Shown in pieces: positions 1 through 8,546 of a DNA stretch of 64,000 nucleotides. The position numbers and the translations under genes were made by a program. The DNA is taken from assembly GCF_003667275.1 (NCBI RefSeq), contig NZ_RCNV01000002.1, positions 186,001 to 250,000 on the forward strand, given 5' to 3'. The notes beneath the pieces are model-generated. The model ran no database searches. It was not told the origin of the DNA and was given only the letters and a program-made list of their open reading frames with translations. How positions within the stretch are numbered: the first letter of the stretch is position 1; the number at the start of each line of letters is the position of its first letter. This DNA is from Mesonia aquimarina. Its GTDB lineage: Bacteria; Bacteroidota; Bacteroidia; Flavobacteriales; Flavobacteriaceae.

Positions 1-372
1 GTTGATCAAATTATTCATCCGGAACAAGAATATGCCGAGCGTTTAATGAAAAAAGTCAACCTAAAAGGAAGTATAGATAATTTTGAAATTGATGAAGATT
101 ACCTAGTTTCTGAAGTTAGCGTTTGCAATTCTCTTATTGGAAAAACCTTGATGCAATCCGATTTTAGAAAAAAATATAAACTGAATATAATTACCATCCT
201 TCGGAAAAAGGAATACTCAAATTTTATCGGCAAAAAATCAACTAAAAAAGAAGTTATCGGTATGCCCACGCCAGAAACAAAATTCCAGCAAAATGATGTC
301 TTGGTTGTTTTTGGAAAAGATAGCGATATTGAAAATTACTTAAAAGAGCATGTCAACAATTCTGAGCAGTAA
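1..372 (+). CDS. TrkA-family potassium uptake protein, C-terminal part (5' end outside window)
   Basis: The reading frame is open from base 1, so the gene begins before the window; 123 residues are visible. They start with the end of an RCK_N (NAD-binding) region (VDQIIHPE) and continue into an RCK_C-type domain rich in short beta strands, ending with the typical NDVLVVFGKDSDIENYL stretch. TrkA/KtrA proteins are cytoplasmic gating subunits of Trk/Ktr K+ transporters and bind NAD(H) or nucleotides. The membrane subunit is not in the window; it probably lies just upstream. The last 23 bases overlap the start of hemD. The family call is firm; TrkA versus KtrA cannot be decided from this fragment. 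Confidence 0.85.
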   Translation, partial: VDQIIHPEQEYAERLMKKVNLKGSIDNFEIDEDYLVSEVSVCNSLIGKTLMQSDFRKKYKLNIITILRKKEYSNFIGKKSTKKEVIGMPTPETKFQQNDVLVVFGKDSDIENYLKEHVNNSEQ

Positions 373-1000
373 AATACTTGAGCAGAATCAGTTTTCACTG
401 CTGTTAAATGCAAATATCAACATTGTGCAATATAATGCTATACATATTCATTTTCATCAAAATCTTGATATGCCAACTCAAGTTGAAAATGCAATTATTA
501 CTAGCAAAAATGCCTTTAAAGCAATCCAAAATAAGGTAGAAATTAAGCAAGCTTTTGTTGTGGGAAACAAAACAGCTGAATTACTAAAAAATGCTGAAAT
601 TTCAATAGCAGAAAAAGCAGATTACGGGAAAAATTTAGCTGATATAATTTGTAAAAATCACGCCGAAAAAAACTTTCACTTTTTCTGTGGAAACAAACGA
701 AGAAATGAAATTCCCAATATATTAAGAGAAAACAAAATTACTTTTATAGAAACAGAAGTTTACAAAACAACCTTGAATCCGAAAAAATTTAAACAAGAAT
801 TTGACGGCGTTCTTTTTTATAGCCCAAGTGGCGTGCAAAGTTTTGTTCAGCAAAATAAGCTAAAAAATACAACCGCATTTTGCATTGGAAAAACCACTGC
901 AAGTGAAGCAAAAAAACATACAGAAAATATCATAATTGCAAATCAACCCACTGTAGAAAACTTAATAGTTCAAGTGGTAAAAAAATACAGAAATGATTAA
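350..1000 (+). CDS. hemD: uroporphyrinogen-III synthase
   Basis: HemD cyclises hydroxymethylbilane to uroporphyrinogen III. The family is poorly conserved; support here is its length (216 residues), the motif [10 protein letters not shown] near residue 160, which matches the typical FtSpsgv signature, and a terminal [13 protein letters not shown] segment. Its position immediately before hemE is strong context. The ATG at 350 lies inside the end of the trkA-like gene and the stop overlaps the hemE start by 8 bases, so translation is probably coupled. hemC is not adjacent in the window and may lie elsewhere. Confidence 0.85.
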   Translation: MSTILSSKILEQNQFSLLLNANINIVQYNAIHIHFHQNLDMPTQVENAIITSKNAFKAIQNKVEIKQAFVVGNKTAELLKNAEISIAEKADYGKNLADIICKNHAEKNFHFFCGNKRRNEIPNILRENKITFIETEVYKTTLNPKKFKQEFDGVLFYSPSGVQSFVQQNKLKNTTAFCIGKTTASEAKKHTENIIIANQPTVENLIVQVVKKYRND

Positions 1001-2021
1001 AAACGATTTATTTTTAAAAGCCTTAAAAGGCGAAAGCGTAGAGCGACCGCCGGTTTGGATGATGCGTCAAGCAGGACGTTATCTACCAGATTTTATGAAG
1101 CTGAAAGAGAAATACGATTTCTTTACACGCTGCAGAACACCCGAATTAGCTACGGAAATTACCGTAATGCCAATTCATCAAGTCGGTACCGATGCGGCTA
1201 TTTTATTCAGCGATATTTTGGTTGTTCCGCAAGCTATGGGAATCGAAATTGAAATGAAACCCGGCGTTGGTCCGTTTTTACCAGATCCTATCAGAACGCC
1301 AGTTCAAGTCAATGACATTAGAATTCCTGATGTTTATGAAGAATTAGGTTATGTTTACGAGGCAATAAAAATGACCAAAAAAGAATTGAACGATGAAGTT
1401 CCGCTTATTGGTTTTGCCGGTTCGCCGTGGACAATTCTTTGTTATTTAGTGCAAGGTCAAGGCTCTAAAAACTTTGATAAAGCCAAAGAATTTTGCTTTA
1501 AGCGCCCAATGGCTGCGCATATTTTATTGCAAAAAATTACCGATACCACCATCGCTTATTTAAAAGGGAAAGTAGAAGCCGGCGTAGATGCGGTACAACT
1601 TTTTGATTCCTGGGGTGGCATGCTTTCGCCAACCGATTATCAAGAATTTTCGTGGAAATATATGCAACAAATTATCGATGCGTTAAAAGATGATATTCCG
1701 GTAATTGCTTTTGGTAAAGGTTGCTGGTTTGCATTAAAAGAAATGAGTGAATCTGGTGCTTCGGCTCTTGGTGTAGATTGGACGTGCTCGGCTAGAAATG
1801 CCCGTTATTTAAGTGGCGGAAATATCACCTTGCAAGGTAATTTTGATCCTTCTCGTTTATTTTCACCACCGCGAGAAATAAAATCGATGGTGCACCAAAT
1901 GATCGATGAATTTGGAAAAGACAAATACATTGTAAATCTTGGTCACGGTATTTTACCGAATATTCCGGTGGAAAATGCAAAAGCTTTTGTAGATGCCGTT
2001 AAAGAATGGCAACCGCGATAA
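993..2021 (+). CDS. hemE: uroporphyrinogen decarboxylase
   Basis: This cytoplasmic enzyme removes four carboxyl groups from uroporphyrinogen III to give coproporphyrinogen III. The N-terminal signature [14 protein letters not shown] is at residues 19-32, including the substrate-binding arginines, and the catalytic aspartate lies in LFSDILVVP at about residue 74. The C-terminal GHGILP motif near residue 318 is also present. The length of 342 residues is normal for the family. It overlaps hemD by 8 bases, and the next gene starts at the base after the stop, so this is a tight operon. Confidence 0.97.
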   Translation: MIKNDLFLKALKGESVERPPVWMMRQAGRYLPDFMKLKEKYDFFTRCRTPELATEITVMPIHQVGTDAAILFSDILVVPQAMGIEIEMKPGVGPFLPDPIRTPVQVNDIRIPDVYEELGYVYEAIKMTKKELNDEVPLIGFAGSPWTILCYLVQGQGSKNFDKAKEFCFKRPMAAHILLQKITDTTIAYLKGKVEAGVDAVQLFDSWGGMLSPTDYQEFSWKYMQQIIDALKDDIPVIAFGKGCWFALKEMSESGASALGVDWTCSARNARYLSGGNITLQGNFDPSRLFSPPREIKSMVHQMIDEFGKDKYIVNLGHGILPNIPVENAKAFVDAVKEWQPR

Positions 2022-2513
2022 ATGAAAATCTGGGAAACCATAAAGCGTTTTAAACTAAGACAACTTTTTGTGTTATCTAAAACGCTTTTGCTAAATCCCA
2101 TTTATATTTTACCGACTTACAGCGCCACAAAAGAAACGCTTAAAATTTGTGATGAAAAATTTGGAGAAGCACATCATCAAAATAACAAATCCAATGCTTT
2201 TCGGCACGCGTTATGGAATTTTTTAATTGCTGAAAGATGCTTTCGCGGAAATAATTCGGTAGAAAAGTCACTTTTTTGGGCTAAAAAAATAACTGATTTA
2301 CACGAAGAACTTTCGCCTAATAAAAGTTTAGCTAAATTCATGGATTTGCATAATAATGAAATCGGAAGAAAACTTTTTCAGCAAAAAATAAACAAAGAGA
2401 AAATCATTCCTGTTTTAGAAAAATATATGAAAAGTGCCTTAGAAATTTCAATTGAAAAAGAAGCACAATCAAACCCGAGTAAACTGATTTATATTGAAAA
2501 TGATGAAAGATAA
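2022..2513 (+). CDS. DUF6973-like conserved protein inside the haem operon
   Basis: This 163-residue protein has no signal peptide or obvious membrane segment. Two conserved-looking blocks stand out: NAFRHALWN around residue 60 and DLHNNEIGRKLF around residue 107. The His/Asn/Asp residues resemble the DUF6973 family of unknown function. The ATG at 2022 directly follows the hemE stop, and the gene overlaps hemF, so it is co-transcribed with haem synthesis genes. The family assignment comes from recall of these motifs, and the function is unknown. A catalytic or haem-handling role would be speculation. Confidence 0.7.
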   Translation: MKIWETIKRFKLRQLFVLSKTLLLNPIYILPTYSATKETLKICDEKFGEAHHQNNKSNAFRHALWNFLIAERCFRGNNSVEKSLFWAKKITDLHEELSPNKSLAKFMDLHNNEIGRKLFQQKINKEKIIPVLEKYMKSALEISIEKEAQSNPSKLIYIENDER

Positions 2514-3405
2514 ATTTTACGCATATATACAAGAATTACAAGATCGTATTTGTAAAAAACTGGAAGAAACAGACGGAAAAGCCAAGTTCCAACAAGATCT
2601 TTGGGAGCGTGAAGAGGGCGGCGGCGGAAGAACTCGTGTAATTGAAAACGGAAACATATTTGAAAAAGGCGGTGTAAATATTTCGGCAGTTCACGGTCCG
2701 CTGGCACCGGCGATGCAACAATATTTTCAGGTGGGTGATGTCAATTTTTTTGCCTGCGGATTGAGTTTAGTGATTCATCCAAAAAGTCCGATGATTCCTA
2801 CTGTTCACGCAAATTGGCGCTATTTTGAAATGTATGACAAAGAAGGAAATGTAATCGATCAGTGGTTTGGCGGCGGACAAGATTTAACGCCTTATTATTT
2901 AATTGAAGAAGACGCAAAACACTTTCATCAAGTTTCAAAAAATGCTTGCGATAAGCACGATAAAGCCTTCTATCCTGAATTTAAAAAGAAATGCGACGAA
3001 TATTTTTGGAATGCGCATCGTGATGAAGCTCGCGGAATTGGCGGGTTATTTTTTGATCATTTAAAAGCTTCCGACGAAAAAACGATGCAAGATTGGTATG
3101 ATTTTGTTACCGAAGTTGGCGACAGCTTTTTAGAAGCCTACATTCCTATTGTTGAAAAACGAAAAGATTCAACTTTTACAGAAGAGCAGAAAAACTGGCA
3201 AGAAATTAGAAGAGGTCGCTATGTTGAATTCAATTTAGTTCACGATAAAGGGACTTTATTCGGCTTAAAAACCAACGGAAGAATAGAAAGTATTTTGATG
3301 AGTTTACCGCCAAAAGTTCAATGGCAATACGATCATCATCCCGAAAAAGGAAGCGAAGAAGAAAAGTTGGTAGATGTTTTGAAAAACCCCAAAGATTGGG
3401 CTTGA
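2500..3405 (+). CDS. hemF: oxygen-dependent coproporphyrinogen III oxidase
   Basis: HemF oxidatively decarboxylates coproporphyrinogen III to protoporphyrinogen IX using O2. Visible signatures are the glycine-rich REEGGGGRTRV segment, SAVHGPL, the substrate-binding VHANWR, GGGQDLTPYY and FFDHL. The length of about 301 residues matches the family. The ATG at 2500 is preferred over an in-frame TTG at 2494; ATG 2503 is also possible. The start overlaps the end of the preceding gene by 14 bases. Using the aerobic enzyme suggests haem synthesis under oxic conditions. Confidence 0.95.
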   Translation: MMKDKFYAYIQELQDRICKKLEETDGKAKFQQDLWEREEGGGGRTRVIENGNIFEKGGVNISAVHGPLAPAMQQYFQVGDVNFFACGLSLVIHPKSPMIPTVHANWRYFEMYDKEGNVIDQWFGGGQDLTPYYLIEEDAKHFHQVSKNACDKHDKAFYPEFKKKCDEYFWNAHRDEARGIGGLFFDHLKASDEKTMQDWYDFVTEVGDSFLEAYIPIVEKRKDSTFTEEQKNWQEIRRGRYVEFNLVHDKGTLFGLKTNGRIESILMSLPPKVQWQYDHHPEKGSEEEKLVDVLKNPKDWA

Positions 3406-3407
3406 AG

Positions 3408-3440
3408 TAGCTTTCAGCAATTGCCTTTTAGCTATTAGCC
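3408..3440. repeat. left flank of the four-helix-bundle cassette (inverted repeat)
   Basis: This stretch begins 3 bases after the hemF stop. It is built from degenerate TAGC/TTAGC units and contains CTTTTAGCTATTAGC at 3425-3439. The same 15 bases occur perfectly inverted at 3808-3822, on the other side of the small gene. Confidence 0.8.
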
Positions 3441-3455
3441 AAAAAAGAAATTAGA

Positions 3456-3812
3456 ATGAGGAATTATAAAAATTACTTGGTTTGGAAAAAAGGACACCAG
3501 CTAACGCTTGATATTTATCAACTAACCAATAATTTTCCTAAAGAAAAGCTTTTCAATTTAGTAAGTCAAATGAAAAGAGCAGCAAGTTCAATTCCAACAA
3601 ATATCGCGGAAGGCTGCGGAAGAAATTCAGAAAAAGATTTTACCAGATTTCTTTATATTGCATTTGGTTCTGCAAACGAATTAGAATATCAAATTTTATT
3701 AAGTATAGATCTTAATTTTATAACAACAGAAAAAGTTATTACAAGTAGAGGAAATCAAAAAAATGCTCAATGCATTAATACAAAAAATAAAAAGCTAAAG
3801 GCTAAGCGCTAA
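3456..3812 (+). CDS. four-helix-bundle protein of the S23 / 23S rRNA intervening-sequence family, 3' end frameshifted
   Basis: The first 90 residues match the S23/IVP-type four-helix bundle: a basic start ([14 protein letters not shown]), the hallmark [15 protein letters not shown], and [15 protein letters not shown]. Such proteins pentamerise in characterised relatives, but their cellular role is unclear. After residue 92 the frame reads a Lys/Asn-rich tail. Removing one A from the A5 run at 3730-3734 restores a normal amphipathic ending ([12 protein letters not shown]) with a stop at 3796-3798 and 113 residues. So the gene is frameshifted or there is a one-base sequence error. It is not in an rRNA operon; it sits between hemF and hemB, flanked by inverted repeats. 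Confidence 0.85.
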   Translation: MRNYKNYLVWKKGHQLTLDIYQLTNNFPKEKLFNLVSQMKRAASSIPTNIAEGCGRNSEKDFTRFLYIAFGSANELEYQILLSIDLNFITTEKVITSRGNQKNAQCINTKNKKLKAKR

Positions 3813-3827
3813 TAGCTAAAAGCTAAA
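3794..3827. repeat. right flank of the four-helix-bundle cassette (inverted repeat)
   Basis: A run of GCTAA units contains GCTAATAGCTAAAAG at 3808-3822, the exact reverse complement of the left flank. It overlaps the 3' end of the small gene and stops 6 bases before the hemB start. Confidence 0.8.
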
Positions 3828-3833
3828 AAAACC

Positions 3834-4823
3834 ATGTTCCCATTAAATAGAAATAGAAGATTACGCACCAATGAAGCGATGAGAAGTTTGGTGAGAGAAA
3901 ATTTTTTAACACCAAAGGATTTTCAAGCGCCACTTTTTATCGTGGAAGGAAAAAATAAAAAAGAAGAAATTGCTTCAATGCCGGATTATTACAGGTTCAG
4001 TTTAGATTTACTTCAGCAAGAAGTTAAAGAATTGTGGAGTCTCGGTATAAAATCGGTTTTGCTTTTTGTAAAAGTTGAAGAAAACTTAAAAGACAATCAA
4101 GGAAAAGAAGCCGTAAATCCTGAAGGATTAATGCAACGTGCTATAAAAACAGTTAAAGATGCTGTTCCCGAAATGGTCGTGATGACCGATGTGGCTTTAG
4201 ATCCCTATTCAATTTATGGTCACGACGGCATTATTGAAAACGGAAAAATTTTAAACGATGAATCGGTTAAAGCTTTAGCAGAAATGGCAGTTTCTCACGC
4301 AAAAGCAGGAGCAGATTTTGTAGCACCAAGCGATATGATGGATGGCAGAATTTTAATTATGCGTCAGTCGTTAGAGCAAGAAGGCTTTACCAACACCGGC
4401 ATTATGAGTTACAGTGCTAAATATGCTTCGGCATTTTATGGGCCTTTTCGCGATGCGTTAGATTCTGCTCCGGTTGATGCGCAAAATATTCCGAAGGATA
4501 AAAAAACCTACCAAATGGATCCGGCAAATCGTAATGAAGCAATTAAAGAAACCTTGATGGATGTTGAAGAAGGCGCTGATATTGTAATGATAAAACCGGG
4601 TTTATGCTATTTAGATATCGTACGCGATATCAAAAATGAAGTAAATGTCCCAATTTCTGTTTATCAAGTTAGCGGTGAATATGCGATGATTAAAGCTGCT
4701 TCAGAAAAAGGATGGTTAGATCACGATGCCGTTGTTTTAGAACAATTGACTGCGATTAAAAGAGCGGGAGCTGACTTTGTAGCAACGTATTTTGCTAAAC
4801 ATGCTGCCAAATTAATTTCGTAA
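3834..4823 (+). CDS. hemB: delta-aminolevulinic acid dehydratase (porphobilinogen synthase)
   Basis: HemB condenses two 5-aminolevulinate molecules to porphobilinogen. The Schiff-base lysine is K254 in MIKPGLCYLD and the second active-site lysine is K196 in SYSAKYAS. GADFVAPSDMMDG at about 159-171 is the family signature. The metal region reads TDVALDPYSIYGHDG, so the cysteine triad of zinc enzymes is replaced; this suggests the Mg-dependent type. Length is 329 residues. It ends the haem run and is followed by a clear terminator. Confidence 0.97.
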   Translation: MFPLNRNRRLRTNEAMRSLVRENFLTPKDFQAPLFIVEGKNKKEEIASMPDYYRFSLDLLQQEVKELWSLGIKSVLLFVKVEENLKDNQGKEAVNPEGLMQRAIKTVKDAVPEMVVMTDVALDPYSIYGHDGIIENGKILNDESVKALAEMAVSHAKAGADFVAPSDMMDGRILIMRQSLEQEGFTNTGIMSYSAKYASAFYGPFRDALDSAPVDAQNIPKDKKTYQMDPANRNEAIKETLMDVEEGADIVMIKPGLCYLDIVRDIKNEVNVPISVYQVSGEYAMIKAASEKGWLDHDAVVLEQLTAIKRAGADFVATYFAKHAAKLIS

Positions 4824-4830
4824 CAAACTA

Positions 4831-4867
4831 AAAACCCTTGATAAAAAAATTCATCAAGGGTTTTTTA
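4831..4867 (+). terminator. intrinsic terminator of the haem operon
   Basis: A 12-bp stem AAAACCCTTGAT / ATCAAGGGTTTT is followed by a T run, 8 bases after the hemB stop. Confidence 0.9.
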
Positions 4868-4947
4868 TTAAAATTTAATTTCTTTTTAAGTAGTTGGCTT
4901 TTTTTAAATTTTTACCTTGTAAAAAATTAACCATAATGTCATAACGA

Positions 4948-6063
4948 ATGACCCTATTAATAGTTTACGCGCTACTTTCAATTTTCATCTCCTTTTTATG
5001 TTCGGTTTTAGAAGCAGCTTTGCTCAGTTTTACGCCAACATTTATTCGTATAAAGCTTAAGGAAGGAAAATCTTATGCCAAAACATTAAACAATTTCAAG
5101 AAAGATATAGACAAACCGCTTATTGCAATCTTAACGCTAAACACTGTTGCTCATACCGTTGGAGCGATTTTAGTTGGTGTTCAAGCTGAAAAAACCTTCG
5201 GAAGCGGAAATAATTCTGTTGGTATTGTTTCAGCAATAATGACGGTTTTAATATTGGTAGTTTCAGAAATTATTCCGAAAACCATTGGCGCAACCTATTG
5301 GAAATCTCTTGGAAATTTTACCGCTAAATTTTTAAAAATTATCATCTTTCCGCTTCGTTATACCGGAATTTTATGGTTGATGATGTTAACCACACGATTG
5401 GTCGGAAAATCGGCACATAACCCAAGAATGAGCCGCGAAGAATTTATGGCAATTACGGATGCCGCCGAAAAAGAAGGCGTTTTTAAAGAAAACGAAACCG
5501 CCTTTATTAAAAACCTTTTAATGTTTAAATCGGTGCAGGCTAAAGATATTATGACCCCCTTTTCAGTGGCGGTAACCGAAGATCAATCTATGACTATTGA
5601 AGATTTTTTAAGTCAACATAAAAACTTAAAATTTTCGAGAATTCCAGTTTATAATAATAAACCCAATAATATTTCAGGCTTTATTTTAAAAGACGACGTG
5701 TTAGAACATATGATTGATGAAAAAGGTAAAGAGCCGCTTGCTTCGCTAAAACGCGAATTACTTATTACACATTCTTCTACGCCAATTCCGCGTTTATTTG
5801 ATTTTTTTGTTGAAAAAAGAGCACATCTTGCCGTGGTTACCGACGAGTTTGGCAACACCGTTGGCTTAATTACGATGGAAGATATTATTGAAACCTTGCT
5901 CGGTTTAGAAATTATGGACGAAAGTGACAGCATTGAAGACATGCAACATCTAGCTAGAAAAAACTGGGAGCGTCGTGCTAAACGCTTAGGGATAATTTCT
6001 GAACCTGAAGCCAAAGAAAAAAGCGATCCGCAAATTGATAATGATGAGGAAAGCGCAACTTAA
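4948..6063 (+). CDS. CNNM transmembrane domain / CBS-pair protein (CorB/HlyC-like)
   Basis: The first ~150 residues form a CNNM (DUF21) domain with several hydrophobic helices; residues around 105-115 carry the typical SEIIPKTIGA motif. Two CBS domains follow at about 185-320 (VQAKDIMTPFS, DEFGNTVGLITMEDIIETLLG). The tail is acidic and charged, and the small C-terminal CorC_HlyC domain of longer relatives is missing. Family members are linked to Mg2+ export or homeostasis; the old name haemolysin is misleading. It overlaps ogt by about 20 bases, suggesting coupled expression. Confidence 0.9.
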   Translation: MTLLIVYALLSIFISFLCSVLEAALLSFTPTFIRIKLKEGKSYAKTLNNFKKDIDKPLIAILTLNTVAHTVGAILVGVQAEKTFGSGNNSVGIVSAIMTVLILVVSEIIPKTIGATYWKSLGNFTAKFLKIIIFPLRYTGILWLMMLTTRLVGKSAHNPRMSREEFMAITDAAEKEGVFKENETAFIKNLLMFKSVQAKDIMTPFSVAVTEDQSMTIEDFLSQHKNLKFSRIPVYNNKPNNISGFILKDDVLEHMIDEKGKEPLASLKRELLITHSSTPIPRLFDFFVEKRAHLAVVTDEFGNTVGLITMEDIIETLLGLEIMDESDSIEDMQHLARKNWERRAKRLGIISEPEAKEKSDPQIDNDEESAT

Positions 6064-6517
6064 AACACCTTTAGGAATCGCTTTAATTGAGGGTGATTCA
6101 CGTGGAATTTCAAGAATTTCTATTGTTGAAGAAAACAAAGAAACTTCAACTGAAATCCCCGAAGAGTTAAAAACTTGTGTTAGACAACTTTCTGAATATT
6201 TTCAAGGAGAACGCCAGCAATTTGATTTTCAACTAAATCCGCAAGGAACCGAATTTCAGCAAAAAGTTTGGCAAGCTTTACAAGAAATTCCCTACGGAAA
6301 AACAACTTCTTACCTAGAACTTTCTAAAAAATTAGGTGATGTTAAAGCAGTTCGCGCCGTAGCAGCTGCCAACGGAAAAAATCCGTTATGGATTGTTACT
6401 CCTTGTCATAGAGTTATTGGCAGCGATGGATCTTTAACTGGGTATGCCGGCGGTTTATGGCGAAAAAAGTGGTTGCTAAATCACGAAAGTCCTTCGCCAC
6501 AGCACAAACTCTTTTAA
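6041..6517 (+). CDS. ogt: methylated-DNA-[protein]-cysteine S-methyltransferase
   Basis: This suicide enzyme repairs O6-methylguanine and O4-methylthymine by transferring the alkyl group to its own cysteine. The active-site motif PCHRV has Cys122; EFQQKVWQAL and YGKTTSY precede it, and RAVAAANGKNP is the DNA-binding helix region. Length is 158 residues. ATG 6041 (or 6044) is preferred over an in-frame TTG at 6035; all lie inside the end of the CNNM gene. Confidence 0.95.
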   Translation: MMRKAQLKTPLGIALIEGDSRGISRISIVEENKETSTEIPEELKTCVRQLSEYFQGERQQFDFQLNPQGTEFQQKVWQALQEIPYGKTTSYLELSKKLGDVKAVRAVAAANGKNPLWIVTPCHRVIGSDGSLTGYAGGLWRKKWLLNHESPSPQHKLF

Positions 6518-6563
6518 GCTCAAGATTATTTTATACCTTTCTAATCGTTTTTCCATATAACTT

Positions 6564-7703
6564 ATGAAAATATTCAAACGAATTTTAATCAGTCTTTTCC
6601 TTCTTCTAGGATTAGGCGTTGCTTTGCTATATATTTTTGATGCCGATTATATTTTAAAAGGCGTCAGAATTATTTATTTAAAAGGTTACACTTCAGTTTA
6701 TATTGATGATTACCCACATTTTGAAAACCGTAAAATTGAAAGTGGAAAAACACAAGAATGGCCTATTCATAAAAATTATAATAAAATTTCTGCTACCAAA
6801 AAGCTACAAGAAACCCATAAAGAATTAGGAACAATCGCATTTTTAATCATTAAAAATGATAGCATATGGTATGAAAATTATGCTGAAGATTACGGGAAAA
6901 TGGCTAAAACCAATTCCTTTTCTATGGCAAAAAGCATCACTTCAGCCTTATTAGGAAAAGCGATTCAAGATGGATATATAAAAAACTTAAACCAACCCGT
7001 AGCAGATTTTTTTCCGCAGTTTGATAATCGTCTAAGCGTGGGCGATCTTTCTTCCATGGCAAGCGGATTAAATTGGGATGAAAACTACTACAATCCTTTC
7101 TCTATGACGGCTCGTATTTATTTAGATGATGATATCCGTGAACTTTTACTCAGTTTAAAAGTGGTAGAAAAACCTGGCGAAGAATTTAAATATTTAAGTG
7201 GAAACACCGCTTTATTAGCCATGGTAATAGAAAAAGCAACTCAAAAAAAATTATCTAATTATTTAAGCGAAAGCTTCTGGAAACCCTTAGGAATGCAAAC
7301 TTCTGCTCTTTGGCAATTAGACAGCAAAAAAAGCGGACTAGAAAAAGCCTACTGTTGCATTGCTTCTAACGCAAGAGATTTTGCGAAATTCGGAAAATTA
7401 TATAGCCATTTTGGTAATTGGAACGGTAAACAATTACTCGATTCTAGTTTTGTGAAAAAATCAATTGAACCACGTTTTAAGGAAAGTCCGCAATATGGCT
7501 ATGGCTTTTGGTTGAGTAATTTTAAAAACAAAAAAATATTCTCCATGCGTGGTATTTTAGGGCAATACGTAATTTCAATTCCCGAAGACGATCTTATAAT
7601 TGTTAGACTCGGACACAAAAGACAAACGAGACCTGAAGGAAAAACTTTCCCCGCAGATTTTTATACCTATATTGAAGAAAGTTATAAAATGTTTCAAAAT
7701 TAG
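6564..7703 (+). CDS. membrane-anchored serine hydrolase, class C beta-lactamase fold
   Basis: Residues 5-27 form one hydrophobic helix, so the enzyme is probably anchored with its catalytic domain in the periplasm. The SxxK motif is S120-MAK123, and YLSGN near residue 212 can supply the catalytic Tyr. This is the beta-lactamase/esterase (AmpC, EstB) superfamily. Family members include D-aminopeptidases and esterases, so the substrate cannot be told. The TAG stop at 7701 lies in the edge of an interspersed repeat (7700-7790). Confidence 0.85.
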   Translation: MKIFKRILISLFLLLGLGVALLYIFDADYILKGVRIIYLKGYTSVYIDDYPHFENRKIESGKTQEWPIHKNYNKISATKKLQETHKELGTIAFLIIKNDSIWYENYAEDYGKMAKTNSFSMAKSITSALLGKAIQDGYIKNLNQPVADFFPQFDNRLSVGDLSSMASGLNWDENYYNPFSMTARIYLDDDIRELLLSLKVVEKPGEEFKYLSGNTALLAMVIEKATQKKLSNYLSESFWKPLGMQTSALWQLDSKKSGLEKAYCCIASNARDFAKFGKLYSHFGNWNGKQLLDSSFVKKSIEPRFKESPQYGYGFWLSNFKNKKIFSMRGILGQYVISIPEDDLIIVRLGHKRQTRPEGKTFPADFYTYIEESYKMFQN

Positions 7704-7790
7704 GGCGTTGCCTATCGGGTCGGGCTATTCACTATATTTTTTTTATGATTTAAAAACATAAAAAAGGATGCCGTTGCTATCCCTAACGCA
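7700..7790 (+). repeat. interspersed repeat family 1, copy 1
   Basis: It starts TTAGGGCGTTGCC, contains CGGGTCGGGCTATTCACT, an AT-rich middle, then GGATGCCGTTGCTATCCC and ends CTAACGCA. Similar blocks occur at 11628-11738, 35608-35711 and 37166-37275. This copy sits between two plus-strand genes, and its edge contains the stop codon of the upstream gene. Confidence 0.85.
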
Positions 7791-7832
7791 TTTGTTTTAT
7801 AAATTGTACTTTAGAATTCTATAATTTCAACT

Positions 7833-8546
7833 ATGCTCAAAAAAATTAAACTCGAAAACATACTCTTTCTCGATATAGAAACCGTTCCTGAATTTGCTTC
7901 TTATGATGAAATGAGCGATCTAAAAAAAACACTTTGGGAACATAAATCTAAATATCAGCGAAAAGAAGATTTTACCGCAGAAGAGTTTTACGATCGAGCA
8001 GGAATTTGGGCAGAATTCGGGAAAATTGTGTGCATTTCCGTAGGTTATTTCACCTTTAAAGGCGACATCAGAAATTTTAGAACTACTACTTTTCACGGTG
8101 ATGAAGCGCAACTTTTAAAGGAATTTAAAAATCTTTTAACCAGTTATTTTAATAGACCTCAACATTTACTTTGCGCGCATAATGGCAAAGAATTCGACTT
8201 TCCATACATTGCCAGAAGAATGCTTATTAACGGGATAGAATTGCCTTTTAAACTTGATTTATTCGGAAAAAAGCCCTGGGAAGTTCCGCATCTAGATACC
8301 TTAGAATTATGGAAATTCGGCGATTATAAGCATTTTACTTCCTTAAAATTAATGACAAATGTCTTAGACGTTCCTTCGCCAAAAGATGACATTGACGGCA
8401 GCGAAGTGCGTGATGTTTTTTATGAAGACAAAAACATTGATAGAATAATTACGTATTGCGAAAAAGACGTGGTAGCGATTGCCCAGATATTCTTACGTTT
8501 ACGACAAGAAGAATTATTAGATGATTCTGAAATAATTTCGGTATAA
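7833..8546 (+). CDS. 3'-5' exonuclease of the PolB-exonuclease-like family
   Basis: The DEDD/RNase H-like fold is visible: Exo I FLDIETVP (residues 13-20), Exo II NGKEFDFPYIARR (about 111-123) and Exo III YCEKDVVAIAQ near residue 210. This matches the family annotated as predicted 3'-5' exonuclease related to the PolB exonuclease domain. There is no polymerase domain, and length is 237 residues. It probably acts in DNA repair or nucleic-acid turnover. The stop directly abuts the ATG of the following ABC ATPase, so they are likely co-transcribed. Confidence 0.85.
   Translation: MLKKIKLENILFLDIETVPEFASYDEMSDLKKTLWEHKSKYQRKEDFTAEEFYDRAGIWAEFGKIVCISVGYFTFKGDIRNFRTTTFHGDEAQLLKEFKNLLTSYFNRPQHLLCAHNGKEFDFPYIARRMLINGIELPFKLDLFGKKPWEVPHLDTLELWKFGDYKHFTSLKLMTNVLDVPSPKDDIDGSEVRDVFYEDKNIDRIITYCEKDVVAIAQIFLRLRQEELLDDSEIISV

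Noticed and set aside
5649-6014. 121-codon minus-strand frame inside the CNNM/CBS gene
   Set aside because: Shadow frame; the CNNM and CBS motifs are unmistakable on the plus strand.
7704-7832. Small hidden gene in the gap after the serine hydrolase
   Set aside because: The gap is occupied by repeat family 1 and has no coding-like frame.
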